In this document: positions 16,341-24,287 of the stretch, in pieces | Position numbering within the stretch: position 1 is the stretch's first letter | Layout of the letters: each line of letters begins with the position of its first letter | NCBI RefSeq assembly: GCF_029266915.1 | Contig: NZ_JARIEF010000082.1 | Span: forward strand, 1 to 64,000 | Origin: Tissierella sp. | GTDB lineage: Bacteria; Bacillota; Clostridia; Tissierellales; Tissierellaceae | DNA length: 64,000 nucleotides | Direction of reading: 5' to 3' | Program-made: the position numbers and the translations under genes | The notes under the pieces: model-generated | Told to the model about the DNA's origin: nothing | The model's input: only the letters and a program-made list of their open reading frames with translations | The model's database searches: none

Positions 16341-17210
16341 ATGTTTAATAAAGCTCAAGAAATATTAGAAGTTTGCAATGATGAAAATAAATCTATAGCC
16401 GATGTAATCATAGAAAAAGAAATGGAAAGCTTAAATCTTTCTAAAGAAGAACTTATTGAAAAGATGAGAGAATCACTTGAAGTTATGAAGCACTCTGCGA
16501 CCGAAGCCTTAGATAAGGAAGTAAAGAGTATTTCAGGCTTAACTGGAGGAAATTCTAAAAAAATCCAGGACTATACCAATAAAAATAAAACTCTCAGCGG
16601 AGTCTTTATAAATGCCGCAATGGCAAAAGCATTTTCTACGTCTGAAGTAAATGCAGGTATGGGTAAGATAGTAGCTGCTCCTACAGCTGGAGCTTCCGGC
16701 ATACTACCAAGTGCTTTTTTATCTGCCAAAGAGAAGTTAGATTTAAATGATGAAGATCTTATCCGGGGACTTTTTACAGCTGCCGGCGTTGGAGAGATAA
16801 TAGCAAAAAATGCCACTATTTCAGGAGCTGAAGGAGGATGTCAAGCAGAGTGCGGATCTGCAGCTGCTATGGCCGCAGCAGCTATAGTTGAAATGGCTGG
16901 GGGAAGTCCTGAAGATTCTTTTAATGCCGCTTCTTTTGCCCTGACTAATATAATGGGTCTTGTGTGTGATCCAATAGCAGGACTGGTAGAGTATCCTTGC
17001 GCATTAAGGAATGCTTCTGGAGTTGTAAACGCTATGATATCAGCTGATATGGCTCTTGCCCAAGTACAATCCCTGGTTCCTTTTGATGAAGTAGTTGAGG
17101 CAATGTATAAAGTGGGTAAAGCTCTTCCAGAGTCTTTAAGGGAAACAGCACTTGGAGGACTTGCAGCAACTCCTACAGGAAAACAATGCAGTAAAAGAAT
17201 TCTAGGATAA
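16341..17210 (+). CDS. sdaAA: L-serine dehydratase, iron-sulfur-dependent, alpha subunit
   Basis: Catalytic subunit holding the [4Fe-4S] cluster. Conserved cysteines appear in GGCQAECGSA and in VCDPIAGLVEYPCALRN, together with the glycine-rich GLTGGN and APTAGASGILPS motifs. Length of 289 residues is standard. It begins four bases after sdaAB with GAGAGGTG overlapping that gene's end. Transcription ends in a hairpin built from REP-like sequence immediately after the stop codon. Confidence 0.95.
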   Translation: MFNKAQEILEVCNDENKSIADVIIEKEMESLNLSKEELIEKMRESLEVMKHSATEALDKEVKSISGLTGGNSKKIQDYTNKNKTLSGVFINAAMAKAFSTSEVNAGMGKIVAAPTAGASGILPSAFLSAKEKLDLNDEDLIRGLFTAAGVGEIIAKNATISGAEGGCQAECGSAAAMAAAAIVEMAGGSPEDSFNAASFALTNIMGLVCDPIAGLVEYPCALRNASGVVNAMISADMALAQVQSLVPFDEVVEAMYKVGKALPESLRETALGGLAATPTGKQCSKRILG

Positions 17211-17217
17211 ATAAAAA

Positions 17218-17287
17218 GAGAGATCCTTCGGCAGGCTCAGGATGACTAATCGTCATTCAAAGAGCTTGACTGAAGGATCTTTTTTTA
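17218..17287 (+). terminator. Terminator of sdaAA built from two opposed REP-like elements
   Basis: A minus-oriented REP-like copy (17218-17250, AGATCCTTCGGCAGGCTC then AGGATGAC) is followed at 17252-17280 by a plus-oriented copy (GTCATTCAAAGAGCTTGACT then GAAGGATCT). AGATCCTTC pairs with GAAGGATCT and GATGAC with GTCATT, and the stem is followed by seven T. The two head-to-head repeats thus make a functional-looking rho-independent terminator. Confidence 0.75.
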
Positions 17288-17315
17288 TTGTTCATTCTAC
17301 AATGCTTATTTTTCT

Positions 17316-17500
17316 AGTTCTTTAAGCAGCCTAATATAAGAATGTCTATTTTTATCATTTCAACTAGACTAGAGAAGTCACTATATTCTTGTCTTTCCAA
17401 ATTCAGTGGAGGAATCTATCTCCTCTTGTCATTCCGACCTAAGTGAAGGAATCTCTCTCCTCCTGTCATTCCGACCTAAGTGAAGGAGTCCCGGGTTTAT
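17316..17500 (+). repeat. REP-like tandem array, left block (37-bp units)
   Basis: Units begin at 17390, 17427 and 17464, exactly 37 bp apart; degenerate units can be aligned at 17353 and, weakly, 17316. The best unit starts TGTCATTCCGACCTAAGTG and continues AAGGAATCTCTCTCCTC. Each contains an imperfect hairpin (ATTCC / GGAAT). No long ORF covers it. Confidence 0.8.
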
Positions 17501-17521
17501 TTGTATTAGTAAAGTCAAAAC

Positions 17522-17553
17522 AGAGATCCTTCGACAAGCTCAGGATGACTAAT
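17522..17553 (-). repeat. Solo minus-oriented REP-like element between the two array blocks
   Basis: AGATCCTTCGACAAGCTCAG followed by GATGACTAAT. On the minus strand it reads GTCATCCTGAGCTTGTCGAA then GGATCTCT, the same layout as the 37-bp units but with the stem CATCC/GGATC replacing CATTCC/GGAATC. It interrupts the phase of the tandem array. Confidence 0.8.
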
Positions 17554-17554
17554 A

Positions 17555-17739
17555 TTTCATTCCGACTTTATTGGAGAATTCACTCTGTTATTGTAATTAA
17601 AATTTTATCTTAGGAATATTTCTGCTCTTGTAATCGCAATTTCACCAGTGGAATGTCTCTCCTCTTGTCATTCCGACCTAAGTGAAGGAATGTCTCTCCT
17701 TTTGTCATTCCGACCTCAGTGGAGGAATCTCTCTTTTAT
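17555..17739 (+). repeat. REP-like tandem array, right block (five 37-bp units)
   Basis: Units start at 17555, 17592, 17629, 17666 and 17703, all exactly 37 bp apart, the last two nearly perfect and the earlier ones increasingly decayed. The block runs up to the stop codon of the MATE gene and would lie in the 3' end of its transcript. Confidence 0.85.
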
Positions 17740-19103
17740 CTTATTACTATATATTTCCATTTACCTGTTCTAAATCTATAGTTTACAAGTATCCATCTTA
17801 TAAACTGATCTATCATCACCGCAATCCAAGCTCCTATAAGACCCATACCCGCTATCATTACTAGATAATAGGCAATAGCTACTCTTACAATTAAGATACC
17901 TATAAAGGTTGAAACCAGAGTAAATATAGTGTCACCTGCTCCTCTAAGTCCTCCAGCTACTATAAGTGAGGAACTTTGGAAGGGTTGAATAATGGCTATA
18001 AGCTTTAGGATATCTCCCGCTTGTTTTATTACTTCGGGATCGTTTGTATAAAGACTTGCTATAGCTCCTCCAAAGAAGAAGAATATCAGTCCCATAATTG
18101 CCGAAGCAAAAGAACCTATCTTGCTACATGATTTTATATATTTTTCAGCTAATTTAGAGTCTTTAGACCCTAAACTTCTACCTGTTAAAGTTGCAGCGGC
18201 TATACCAAAAGCTTGTCCTGGGGTAAATGACAAACTCAATATATTAATTGCTATTTGATGAGTCGCATATGCTACAGTACCCAGGGAAGCTACAATTCTA
18301 ATAAATAATAGTATTCCAACTCTCATTGCAATTTGTTCTAGAGAAGCTGGCACTCCAATCTTTACCAGATTATATATTATATCTTTTTGAATTTTAAATT
18401 TCTTTTTTAAGTTGATATGAATAGTACTGTCTTTTTTAAATATATATCTAAGACAAAGAACTGTTGCTACAACTTGAGAAAGTGCTGTAGATATACCTGC
18501 TCCAGTTACTCCAAGTGCTGGAAGTCCAAATAATCCATATATAAGTATTAAATTTCCAAATACATTTAATAAATTTACTAATATATTTATTTTCATAGGC
18601 GTTTTTGTATCTCCTGCTCCTCTTAAAGATGCAAATATAGAGAAGTTAAAGGCTTGAAATACAAATCCCATAATAATTACTCTAAAATAAGAACTTCCTA
18701 TTGCAATAGTATCAGGATGAGCTCCTAGGAACTTCATAATAGTTGGAGCAAAGCTTATGCCTAAAATAACTATTGGTACTGCTAAAAAGATTTGTGTCAA
18801 AAGTATAATATGTTTTACTACAGACTCAACCTTATCTTGTCTATGCCCACCTATGTATCTTGCTATCATGGCTGTAGCGCCTATATTTAAAGACTGAACT
18901 AATGATAATCCAATCAGAATTAATTGATTGGTTATACCTACCGATGCTATTCCCGCTGCAGATGTAGCATTATTTCCAAAATTTCCAAGCATTATCATAT
19001 CTACCATTCCAAATAAAGTTCCCATTAGGAGCTCTATAAAAACTGGCCCTGCTATCCTGTTTATTTCTGATCTTATAGCTTTTTTCGAATGCAAATCTTC
19101 CAT
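17736..19103 (-). CDS. MATE family efflux transporter
   Basis: Multidrug and toxin extrusion protein with twelve predicted membrane segments in two homologous halves, exporting cationic or other compounds with Na+ or H+. The signature GTLFGMVDMIMLGNFG and the mirrored SLRGAGDTKTP / GLRGAGDT loops of the two halves are seen. Of the three clustered start codons (19112 GTG, 19109 ATG, 19103 ATG) the last has AGGG at 8 bases and yields MEDLHSKKAIRSEI. The gene's 3' end abuts the repeat array. Substrate unknown. Confidence 0.92.
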   Translation of the reverse strand: MEDLHSKKAIRSEINRIAGPVFIELLMGTLFGMVDMIMLGNFGNNATSAAGIASVGITNQLILIGLSLVQSLNIGATAMIARYIGGHRQDKVESVVKHIILLTQIFLAVPIVILGISFAPTIMKFLGAHPDTIAIGSSYFRVIIMGFVFQAFNFSIFASLRGAGDTKTPMKINILVNLLNVFGNLILIYGLFGLPALGVTGAGISTALSQVVATVLCLRYIFKKDSTIHINLKKKFKIQKDIIYNLVKIGVPASLEQIAMRVGILLFIRIVASLGTVAYATHQIAINILSLSFTPGQAFGIAAATLTGRSLGSKDSKLAEKYIKSCSKIGSFASAIMGLIFFFFGGAIASLYTNDPEVIKQAGDILKLIAIIQPFQSSSLIVAGGLRGAGDTIFTLVSTFIGILIVRVAIAYYLVMIAGMGLIGAWIAVMIDQFIRWILVNYRFRTGKWKYIVIR

Positions 19104-19177
19104 ATACATCACCCTATTTTATTTTTTTAGATAAACTATTTCGATTATCTAAATATTATATCATAATGCAAAAAAAA

Positions 19178-19206
19178 TACAAACCCTTATCATCTAAGAG
19201 TTTGTA
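19178..19206 (-). terminator. Terminator of nfnB
   Basis: TACAAAC-CTT pairs with AAG-GTTTGTA around a 7-base loop; on the minus strand eight T follow the stem, right after the nfnB stop codon. Confidence 0.85.
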
Positions 19207-19212
19207 CCTTTA

Positions 19213-20610
19213 TTAAACTAAAACTTTTTCTTGTTTCTTTATATACTCATCTATTGCCTTGGCAGCATCTTTTCCTGCTCCCATAGCAAGGATTACAGTA
19301 GCAGAACCTGTTACTATATCTCCTCCTGCAAAAACAGCTTCTTTAGAAGTTTCACCTGTTTCCTCTTGAGTTATAATTCTATTTTTACTATCTACATCTA
19401 AGTTTTTAGTTGTAGTTGATATAACAGGATTTGGTGTAGTTCCAAGTGCCATTATAACAACATCTACATCAAAATCAAATTCAGAGTTTTCTATAACTAC
19501 AGGAGATTTTCTTCCTGAAGCATCTTCCTCTCCAAGAACCATTCTTTGACATTTAATAGCTTTTACCGAACCCTTATCGTCACCTAATATCTCTAAAGGA
19601 TTTGTAAGAAATTCAAAATGTATTCCCTCTTCCATAGCATTTTCAACTTCTTCTTCTCTCGCCGGAAGTTCGTCCTTGGTTCTTCTATAGATAACATGAA
19701 CTTCAGATCCAAGTCTCTTAGCAGTTCTAGCTGCATCCATAGCAACATTTCCTCCGCCTATTACAGCTACCTTTTTACCTTTTTTTATAGGAGTATCTGT
19801 ATCTTCTCTAAAAGCATTCATTAGGTTGTTTCTAGTTAAATACTCATTAGCTGAAAATACACCATTCAAGTTGACCCCTGGTATATCTAAAAACAAAGGC
19901 AGTCCTGCTCCCGATCCTATAAAAATCGCTTCATATCCCTCTTCGAATATATCTTCTATTGTCATTGTTCTTCCTACTATAACATTTGTTTCTATTTCAA
20001 CACCCATATGTTTAAGATTTTCAATTTCAACTTCTACTATTTTCTCACTTGGAAGTCTAAACTCTGGTATTCCATATACTAAAACTCCGCCTGGTTTATG
20101 AAGAGCTTCAAATATCTTAACTTCATAGCCTTCTTTTGCAAGTTCCCCGGCGCAGGAAACTCCAGCTGGACCAGAACCTATAACAGCTACTTTGTGTCCA
20201 TTTGATTCTTTTTTATTTGAAAACGCTATCCCATTTTCTATCGCATAGTCAGCTGCAAATCTTTCCAGCTTTCCTATAGCTATAGCATCACCTTTTATTC
20301 CTAAGATACAAGTCTTCTCACACTGATCTTCTTGAGGACAAACTCTTCCGCAAACCGCCGGAAGTGATGAATACTCGTTTAAGATTTCAGCTGATCTTTC
20401 AAAATTTTCTTTGGCTATTTCATCTATAAATCCAGGTATGTCTATAGATACCGGACACATAGGTACACATCTTGGATTTTTGCATTGTATGCATCTTTTA
20501 GCCTCGGCTATTGCCTCTTCACGAGTATATCCCAGACAAACTTCCTCAAAATTATGTATTCTCTCATCTGGATCTTGGTATTGAACGGGTATTCTAGCAG
20601 CTTTACTCAT
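19213..20610 (-). CDS. nfnB: NfnB: NADPH-binding subunit of electron-bifurcating ferredoxin:NAD(P) transhydrogenase (GltD-like)
   Basis: Member of the glutamate synthase small-subunit family. Two [4Fe-4S] clusters are expected from C40-C43-C48-C52 (CIQCKNPRCVPMC) and C87-C91-C97-C101; FAD site GSGPAG at 145-150 and NADPH site VIGGGNVAMDAARTA follow. Because it overlaps an NfnA-type gene, and no glutamate synthase large subunit is present, the NfnAB assignment is preferred over GltD: the complex couples NADPH, NADH and reduced ferredoxin pools in anaerobes. ATG 20610 is preferred to the track TTG at 20613; GGAGGA lies inside the end of nfnA. Confidence 0.88.
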   Translation of the reverse strand: MSKAARIPVQYQDPDERIHNFEEVCLGYTREEAIAEAKRCIQCKNPRCVPMCPVSIDIPGFIDEIAKENFERSAEILNEYSSLPAVCGRVCPQEDQCEKTCILGIKGDAIAIGKLERFAADYAIENGIAFSNKKESNGHKVAVIGSGPAGVSCAGELAKEGYEVKIFEALHKPGGVLVYGIPEFRLPSEKIVEVEIENLKHMGVEIETNVIVGRTMTIEDIFEEGYEAIFIGSGAGLPLFLDIPGVNLNGVFSANEYLTRNNLMNAFREDTDTPIKKGKKVAVIGGGNVAMDAARTAKRLGSEVHVIYRRTKDELPAREEEVENAMEEGIHFEFLTNPLEILGDDKGSVKAIKCQRMVLGEEDASGRKSPVVIENSEFDFDVDVVIMALGTTPNPVISTTTKNLDVDSKNRIITQEETGETSKEAVFAGGDIVTGSATVILAMGAGKDAAKAIDEYIKKQEKVLV

Positions 20611-21469
20611 CAAGCATTCCTCCTGTAAGTTCGCAGTGTTTATGATCCATCTCTATTTCTTCATCTCTATATTGAGTTTGGCGTCTTAAAGCTTCGTCAA
20701 AATCTATTAAATGTCCGTCGAACTCAGGTCCGTCAACACAAGCAAATTTTGTCTCTCCGCCAACTGTAACTCTGCAAGCTCCGCACATACCTGTTCCATC
20801 CACCATTATTGGGTTCATGGATACAACTGTTGGTATGCCAAGTTTTTTAGTAGTCATAGCGGTAAACTTCATCATAATCATAGGTCCTATTATAACGCAT
20901 CTGTCATAGTGATTACCTCTGTTTACAAGTTCTTCTATAGCATGAGTTACCATACCATGAAAACCATAGCTTCCATCATCAGTTGCAATGAAAACGTTTT
21001 CTGTAATAGCTCTAAATTCATCTTCTAATATAACAAGACTCTTGTCCTTAGAACCTGTTACTATATGAACATCTACTCCTCTTTCTTTAAGCCATTTTGC
21101 CTGTGGAAGTAATGGTGCAACACCAACTCCTCCCCCTGCTAAAAGTATTGTTTGCTTTCTTAAATCTTCAATATCTTCGTTTACAAAATCAGAAGGCTTT
21201 CCAAGCGGTCCTACAAAATCTTTTATGCTGTCTCCTACTTCTTTATCAGTAAGCTTTTTTGTAGAAGTACCCATTGTTTGAGTAACTATGTTTACAGTAC
21301 CTTTTTCTTTATCAGTGTCGCAAATAGTAAGAGGCACTCTTTCACCCTTATCATCTACTATAACTATGATAAACTGTCCTGGAAGTGCTGCTTTTGCAAC
21401 TCTTGGTGCTAGTATGTCTATTGAGTAAATATTAGGAGCTAGCAACTTTTTACCTGCAATCTTATACAA
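20603..21469 (-). CDS. nfnA: NfnA: FAD/[2Fe-2S] subunit of electron-bifurcating ferredoxin:NAD(P) transhydrogenase
   Basis: Ferredoxin-NADP reductase-like protein of the dihydroorotate dehydrogenase electron-transfer (PyrK) type: FAD-binding barrel at residues 1-95 (VPLTICDTD), NAD-binding GGGVGVAPLL near 111, and a C-terminal [2Fe-2S] site CGACRVTVGG plus later Cys. The C-terminal extension with HCELTGGMLDE is typical for NfnA/sulfide dehydrogenase subunits. It starts with TTG, supported by AAGGGGG seven bases away, and overlaps nfnB by eight bases. A sulfide dehydrogenase role is the main alternative. Confidence 0.88.
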   Translation of the reverse strand: MYKIAGKKLLAPNIYSIDILAPRVAKAALPGQFIIVIVDDKGERVPLTICDTDKEKGTVNIVTQTMGTSTKKLTDKEVGDSIKDFVGPLGKPSDFVNEDIEDLRKQTILLAGGGVGVAPLLPQAKWLKERGVDVHIVTGSKDKSLVILEDEFRAITENVFIATDDGSYGFHGMVTHAIEELVNRGNHYDRCVIIGPMIMMKFTAMTTKKLGIPTVVSMNPIMVDGTGMCGACRVTVGGETKFACVDGPEFDGHLIDFDEALRRQTQYRDEEIEMDHKHCELTGGMLDE

Positions 21470-21623
21470 AACTATTCCCCCTTATTTTATGTTATAAATA
21501 TATCTAACTTCATTCTGAGTTTAACATAAATACAATATTTATTCAATAGTTTAAATATTGCTTAATCTCTATACACTGTGTTTTATAGTTTTTAAATTCT
21601 ATATCAAGCCTGGTATTATAAAT

Positions 21624-21656
21624 AAAGACGGTTCCAATAATTTGGGAACCGTCTTT
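21624..21656 (-). terminator. Terminator of the phosphoglucomutase gene
   Basis: AAAGACGGTTCC and GGAACCGTCTTT form a 12-bp stem with a 9-base loop, ten bases after the stop codon, with a T-containing tail. Confidence 0.85.
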
Positions 21657-21666
21657 ATTTATAAAT

Positions 21667-23364
21667 CTATTCTACACTCATAAGCTTTTCAGTTACTGTT
21701 TTTTCTATTAATTCTATCTTTCTATCTGCTTCTTCTTCATCTTTATCTTTACTGTAAATATAAAGCTTAATCTTTGGTTCAGTTCCAGATGGTCTTACTG
21801 TATACCATGATCCATCATCAAGCATATATTGAAGCACATTGCTCTTTCCTATTCCAGTATCATCATTTTCATAGTCTATAAGATGGTCAAGACTCATGCT
21901 TCCGATTTTGTCTATAGGATTCTTTCTGAAGTGATCCATCATTCTTTCAATTCTCTTGCTTCCTTCTATGCCTTCAAATACTAATGATATAAGGTTTTCT
22001 TTATAGTATCCAAACTCTTGATAGATTTCTTCTAATACTTCTAGAAGATTTTTACTTTGTTTTTTATAATATGCTGCCATTTCTACTATTATCATAGTTG
22101 AAATAACTGCATCTTTGTCCCTTACAAGCGTTCCGTAAGTGTAGCCTATACTCTCCTCATATCCAAATACAAAGTTGTGCTCATTTGTATTTTCCCATTC
22201 ATTTGCTTTAGCACATATATTTTTAAATCCAGTCAGAGTATTAAAAGTCTCAACACCATATTTTTCTGCTATTACCTTTCCAAGGTCTCCAGTTACTATA
22301 CTCTTTACAATAGCAGGATTCTTGGGAAGCTCTTTATTTTCATGGAGTGAGCTTATTATATAGTTTACTAAAAGCGCTCCAGTCTGGTTTCCGTTTAAAA
22401 ATATATATTCTCCTTTTCTATCTCTTACCATCATAGCTATTCTATCTGCATCTGGATCAGTTGCAACTAGTATATCTGCATCTTTTTCTTTTCCAAGTTC
22501 TACAGAAAGTTTAAATGCTTTTGGATCTTCCGGATTTGGGTAACCCACTGTTGTGAAGTTTGGATCTGGATTTTCTTGCTCGGCAACTACAAATATATTT
22601 TTAAATCCTCTATCATCTAGTACACGCCTTACGGGCTTGTTTCCAGTACCATTAAGAGGTGTATAAACTACCCTTATATCTTTGTCTAGTTCTTCAGTTT
22701 TTCTTATGCTTCTGGCTAATATTTCAGCGTTATATTTATCATCTATTTCTTTTCCTATAATTTCTATAAGACCTTTTTCCTTAGCTTCTTCTAAATCCAT
22801 CATTTTTACATCTTTAAAGTGTTCAACTTGCCCCATCTCGTAAAGGATTTCCGAAGCTATTTCGTCTAATATCTGGGAACCTTCTTCCCAGTAAGCTTTA
22901 TATCCATTATATTCTCTAGGGTTGTGACTTGCCGTAACTACTATTCCTGAAATAGTACCAAGCTCACGCACTGTATAAGAAAGCACTGGAGTAGGTCTTA
23001 TTCCGTCAAATAAATATGTCTTAATTCCATTAGCCGCAAGAACTCTAGCTGCTGTTTCTGCAAACTGGTCTGAATACTGCCTAACGTCATAGGCTATAGC
23101 TACACCTTTATCCATAGCTTTTTGTCCTTTATTTACTATGGTAGATGCAAGACCTTGAGTTGCAAGAGCAACTGTATACTTGTTCATTCTATTAGTTCCA
23201 GCACCTATCTTACCTCTAAGACCTGCTGTTCCAAAAGAAAGGTCTGTATAAAATCTGTCTTCTATTTCATCCTTGTCATCTCTTATAGCTTTTAATTCAG
23301 CTTTTGTTTCCTCATCAAAAAACTCATCTTCCATCCACATATCATATTTTTTCATATAATCCAT
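21667..23364 (-). CDS. pgcA: Alpha-phosphoglucomutase/phosphomannomutase
   Basis: Alpha-D-phosphohexomutase interconverting hexose 1- and 6-phosphates. The phosphoserine loop VTASHNPREYNGYK, metal loop ATDPDADRIA, sugar loop FGYEESIGYT and phosphate-binding RPSGTEPKIKLY are all present in order. Its 565-residue length and order match Bacillus PgcA. A start ATG with AGGAGGA lies seven bases off. It shares an operon-like arrangement with the ybaK gene 13 bases upstream. Confidence 0.93.
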   Translation of the reverse strand: MDYMKKYDMWMEDEFFDEETKAELKAIRDDKDEIEDRFYTDLSFGTAGLRGKIGAGTNRMNKYTVALATQGLASTIVNKGQKAMDKGVAIAYDVRQYSDQFAETAARVLAANGIKTYLFDGIRPTPVLSYTVRELGTISGIVVTASHNPREYNGYKAYWEEGSQILDEIASEILYEMGQVEHFKDVKMMDLEEAKEKGLIEIIGKEIDDKYNAEILARSIRKTEELDKDIRVVYTPLNGTGNKPVRRVLDDRGFKNIFVVAEQENPDPNFTTVGYPNPEDPKAFKLSVELGKEKDADILVATDPDADRIAMMVRDRKGEYIFLNGNQTGALLVNYIISSLHENKELPKNPAIVKSIVTGDLGKVIAEKYGVETFNTLTGFKNICAKANEWENTNEHNFVFGYEESIGYTYGTLVRDKDAVISTMIIVEMAAYYKKQSKNLLEVLEEIYQEFGYYKENLISLVFEGIEGSKRIERMMDHFRKNPIDKIGSMSLDHLIDYENDDTGIGKSNVLQYMLDDGSWYTVRPSGTEPKIKLYIYSKDKDEEEADRKIELIEKTVTEKLMSVE

Positions 23365-23377
23365 AAGTATCCTCCTA

Positions 23378-23845
23378 TTATTTAGTTATGTCTACAAATT
23401 CTGCATCTATAACATTTTTTATATCTAAGGGCTCAATTTGTATCTGGGATCCAATCTTGCCGCCACTTACAATTATTTCCTTTAAAGCAAGGCTATCTTT
23501 TTGAATAAAAGTCTTATAGTCTTTTTTCATACCAATAGGTGAACAACCTCCCCTTACATAGCCTGTTATAGCTAGTATATCACTTATATTTATAAATTCT
23601 ATCTTTTTCTCTTTTGCAACTTTTGCAGCCTTTTTTAAGTCAAGATGCTGATCTACTGGAATTATAAATACATACACATTGCTTGAGCCTCTAGTTACTA
23701 AAGTTTTATATACTTCTTCTACATTTTTATTAATTTTTTTACTAACAGATATCCCATCAATTTGTCCATCTTCTATTGAATAATTAATTATCTTATAATT
23801 TATAGCTTTTGCATCCAATATTCTCATTGCATTTGTCTTTTTCAT
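23378..23845 (-). CDS. ybaK: Cys-tRNA(Pro)/Cys-tRNA(Cys) deacylase YbaK-type
   Basis: Trans-editing enzyme hydrolysing mischarged Cys-tRNA(Pro). The lysine-containing VYKTLVTRG motif, VPVDQHLDLKKAAK-like segment (IPVDQHLDL) and GYVRGGCSPIGMKK are YbaK signatures. Length 155 is typical. It lies just upstream of the phosphoglucomutase gene and probably shares its mRNA. A weak GGGTAT (23873-23868) sits upstream without a good -35. Confidence 0.9.
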   Translation of the reverse strand: MKKTNAMRILDAKAINYKIINYSIEDGQIDGISVSKKINKNVEEVYKTLVTRGSSNVYVFIIPVDQHLDLKKAAKVAKEKKIEFINISDILAITGYVRGGCSPIGMKKDYKTFIQKDSLALKEIIVSGGKIGSQIQIEPLDIKNVIDAEFVDITK

Positions 23846-24287
23846 AATTTCTCTCCTAATTTATACTATACCCATTTTTCTATAAATAACTTATTAGTTA
23901 AAGCTTTTATAAGTTTCAAAATAACACTAGTTATTCTTTATAAGATATTTTCTTTTATCACAGTTTAGTATTTTCTACTTATTAATACTTTTATAGCTAG
24001 GTTAAAGAACAAAAAAAAAGGAAAGAATATAAAATCTATTCCATCCATAAATAACATCTGAGCTTTAACCTATTTAGTTGTATAATTTTCTACTTATACC
24101 CAAGAATCATATCTATATATAGAATGAATTTTGAAAGTAAGATCTGACTTAGTAAAGGTTGTTTCTTTTCATAAAATACTATTTCTCATCTTCATTGAAC
24201 ACATCTTAATACTATTATTAAATTTCTTAAATCAATTAGGCCAAATCATCTATCACAGAATTAAAGCTTAAAATATTTAGCCCCTTC
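23846..24287. other. Non-coding gap with a 10-bp inverted repeat
   Basis: No ORF is supported in these 442 bases. TAGGTTAAAG (23998-24007) and CTTTAACCTA (24063-24072) are perfect inverted copies 55 bases apart and flank an A-run and AT-rich sequence; this could be a relic of a small element or an RNA structure. The DUF2254 gene ends at the right edge without a clear terminator. Confidence 0.4.

Noticed and set aside
17316-17739. CRISPR array
   Set aside because: The 37-bp units are directly tandem with no unique spacers, units decay gradually, and no cas gene is near.
17682-17864. ORF-track entry of 60 residues on the plus strand
   Set aside because: Its first half is translated REP-like repeat and the rest is antisense to the MATE gene; no ribosome-binding site.
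19213-21469. Glutamate synthase small subunit with a dihydroorotate dehydrogenase electron-transfer protein
   Set aside because: No glutamate synthase large subunit or pyrD is adjacent and the two genes overlap in the NfnAB order, so the transhydrogenase is the better reading.
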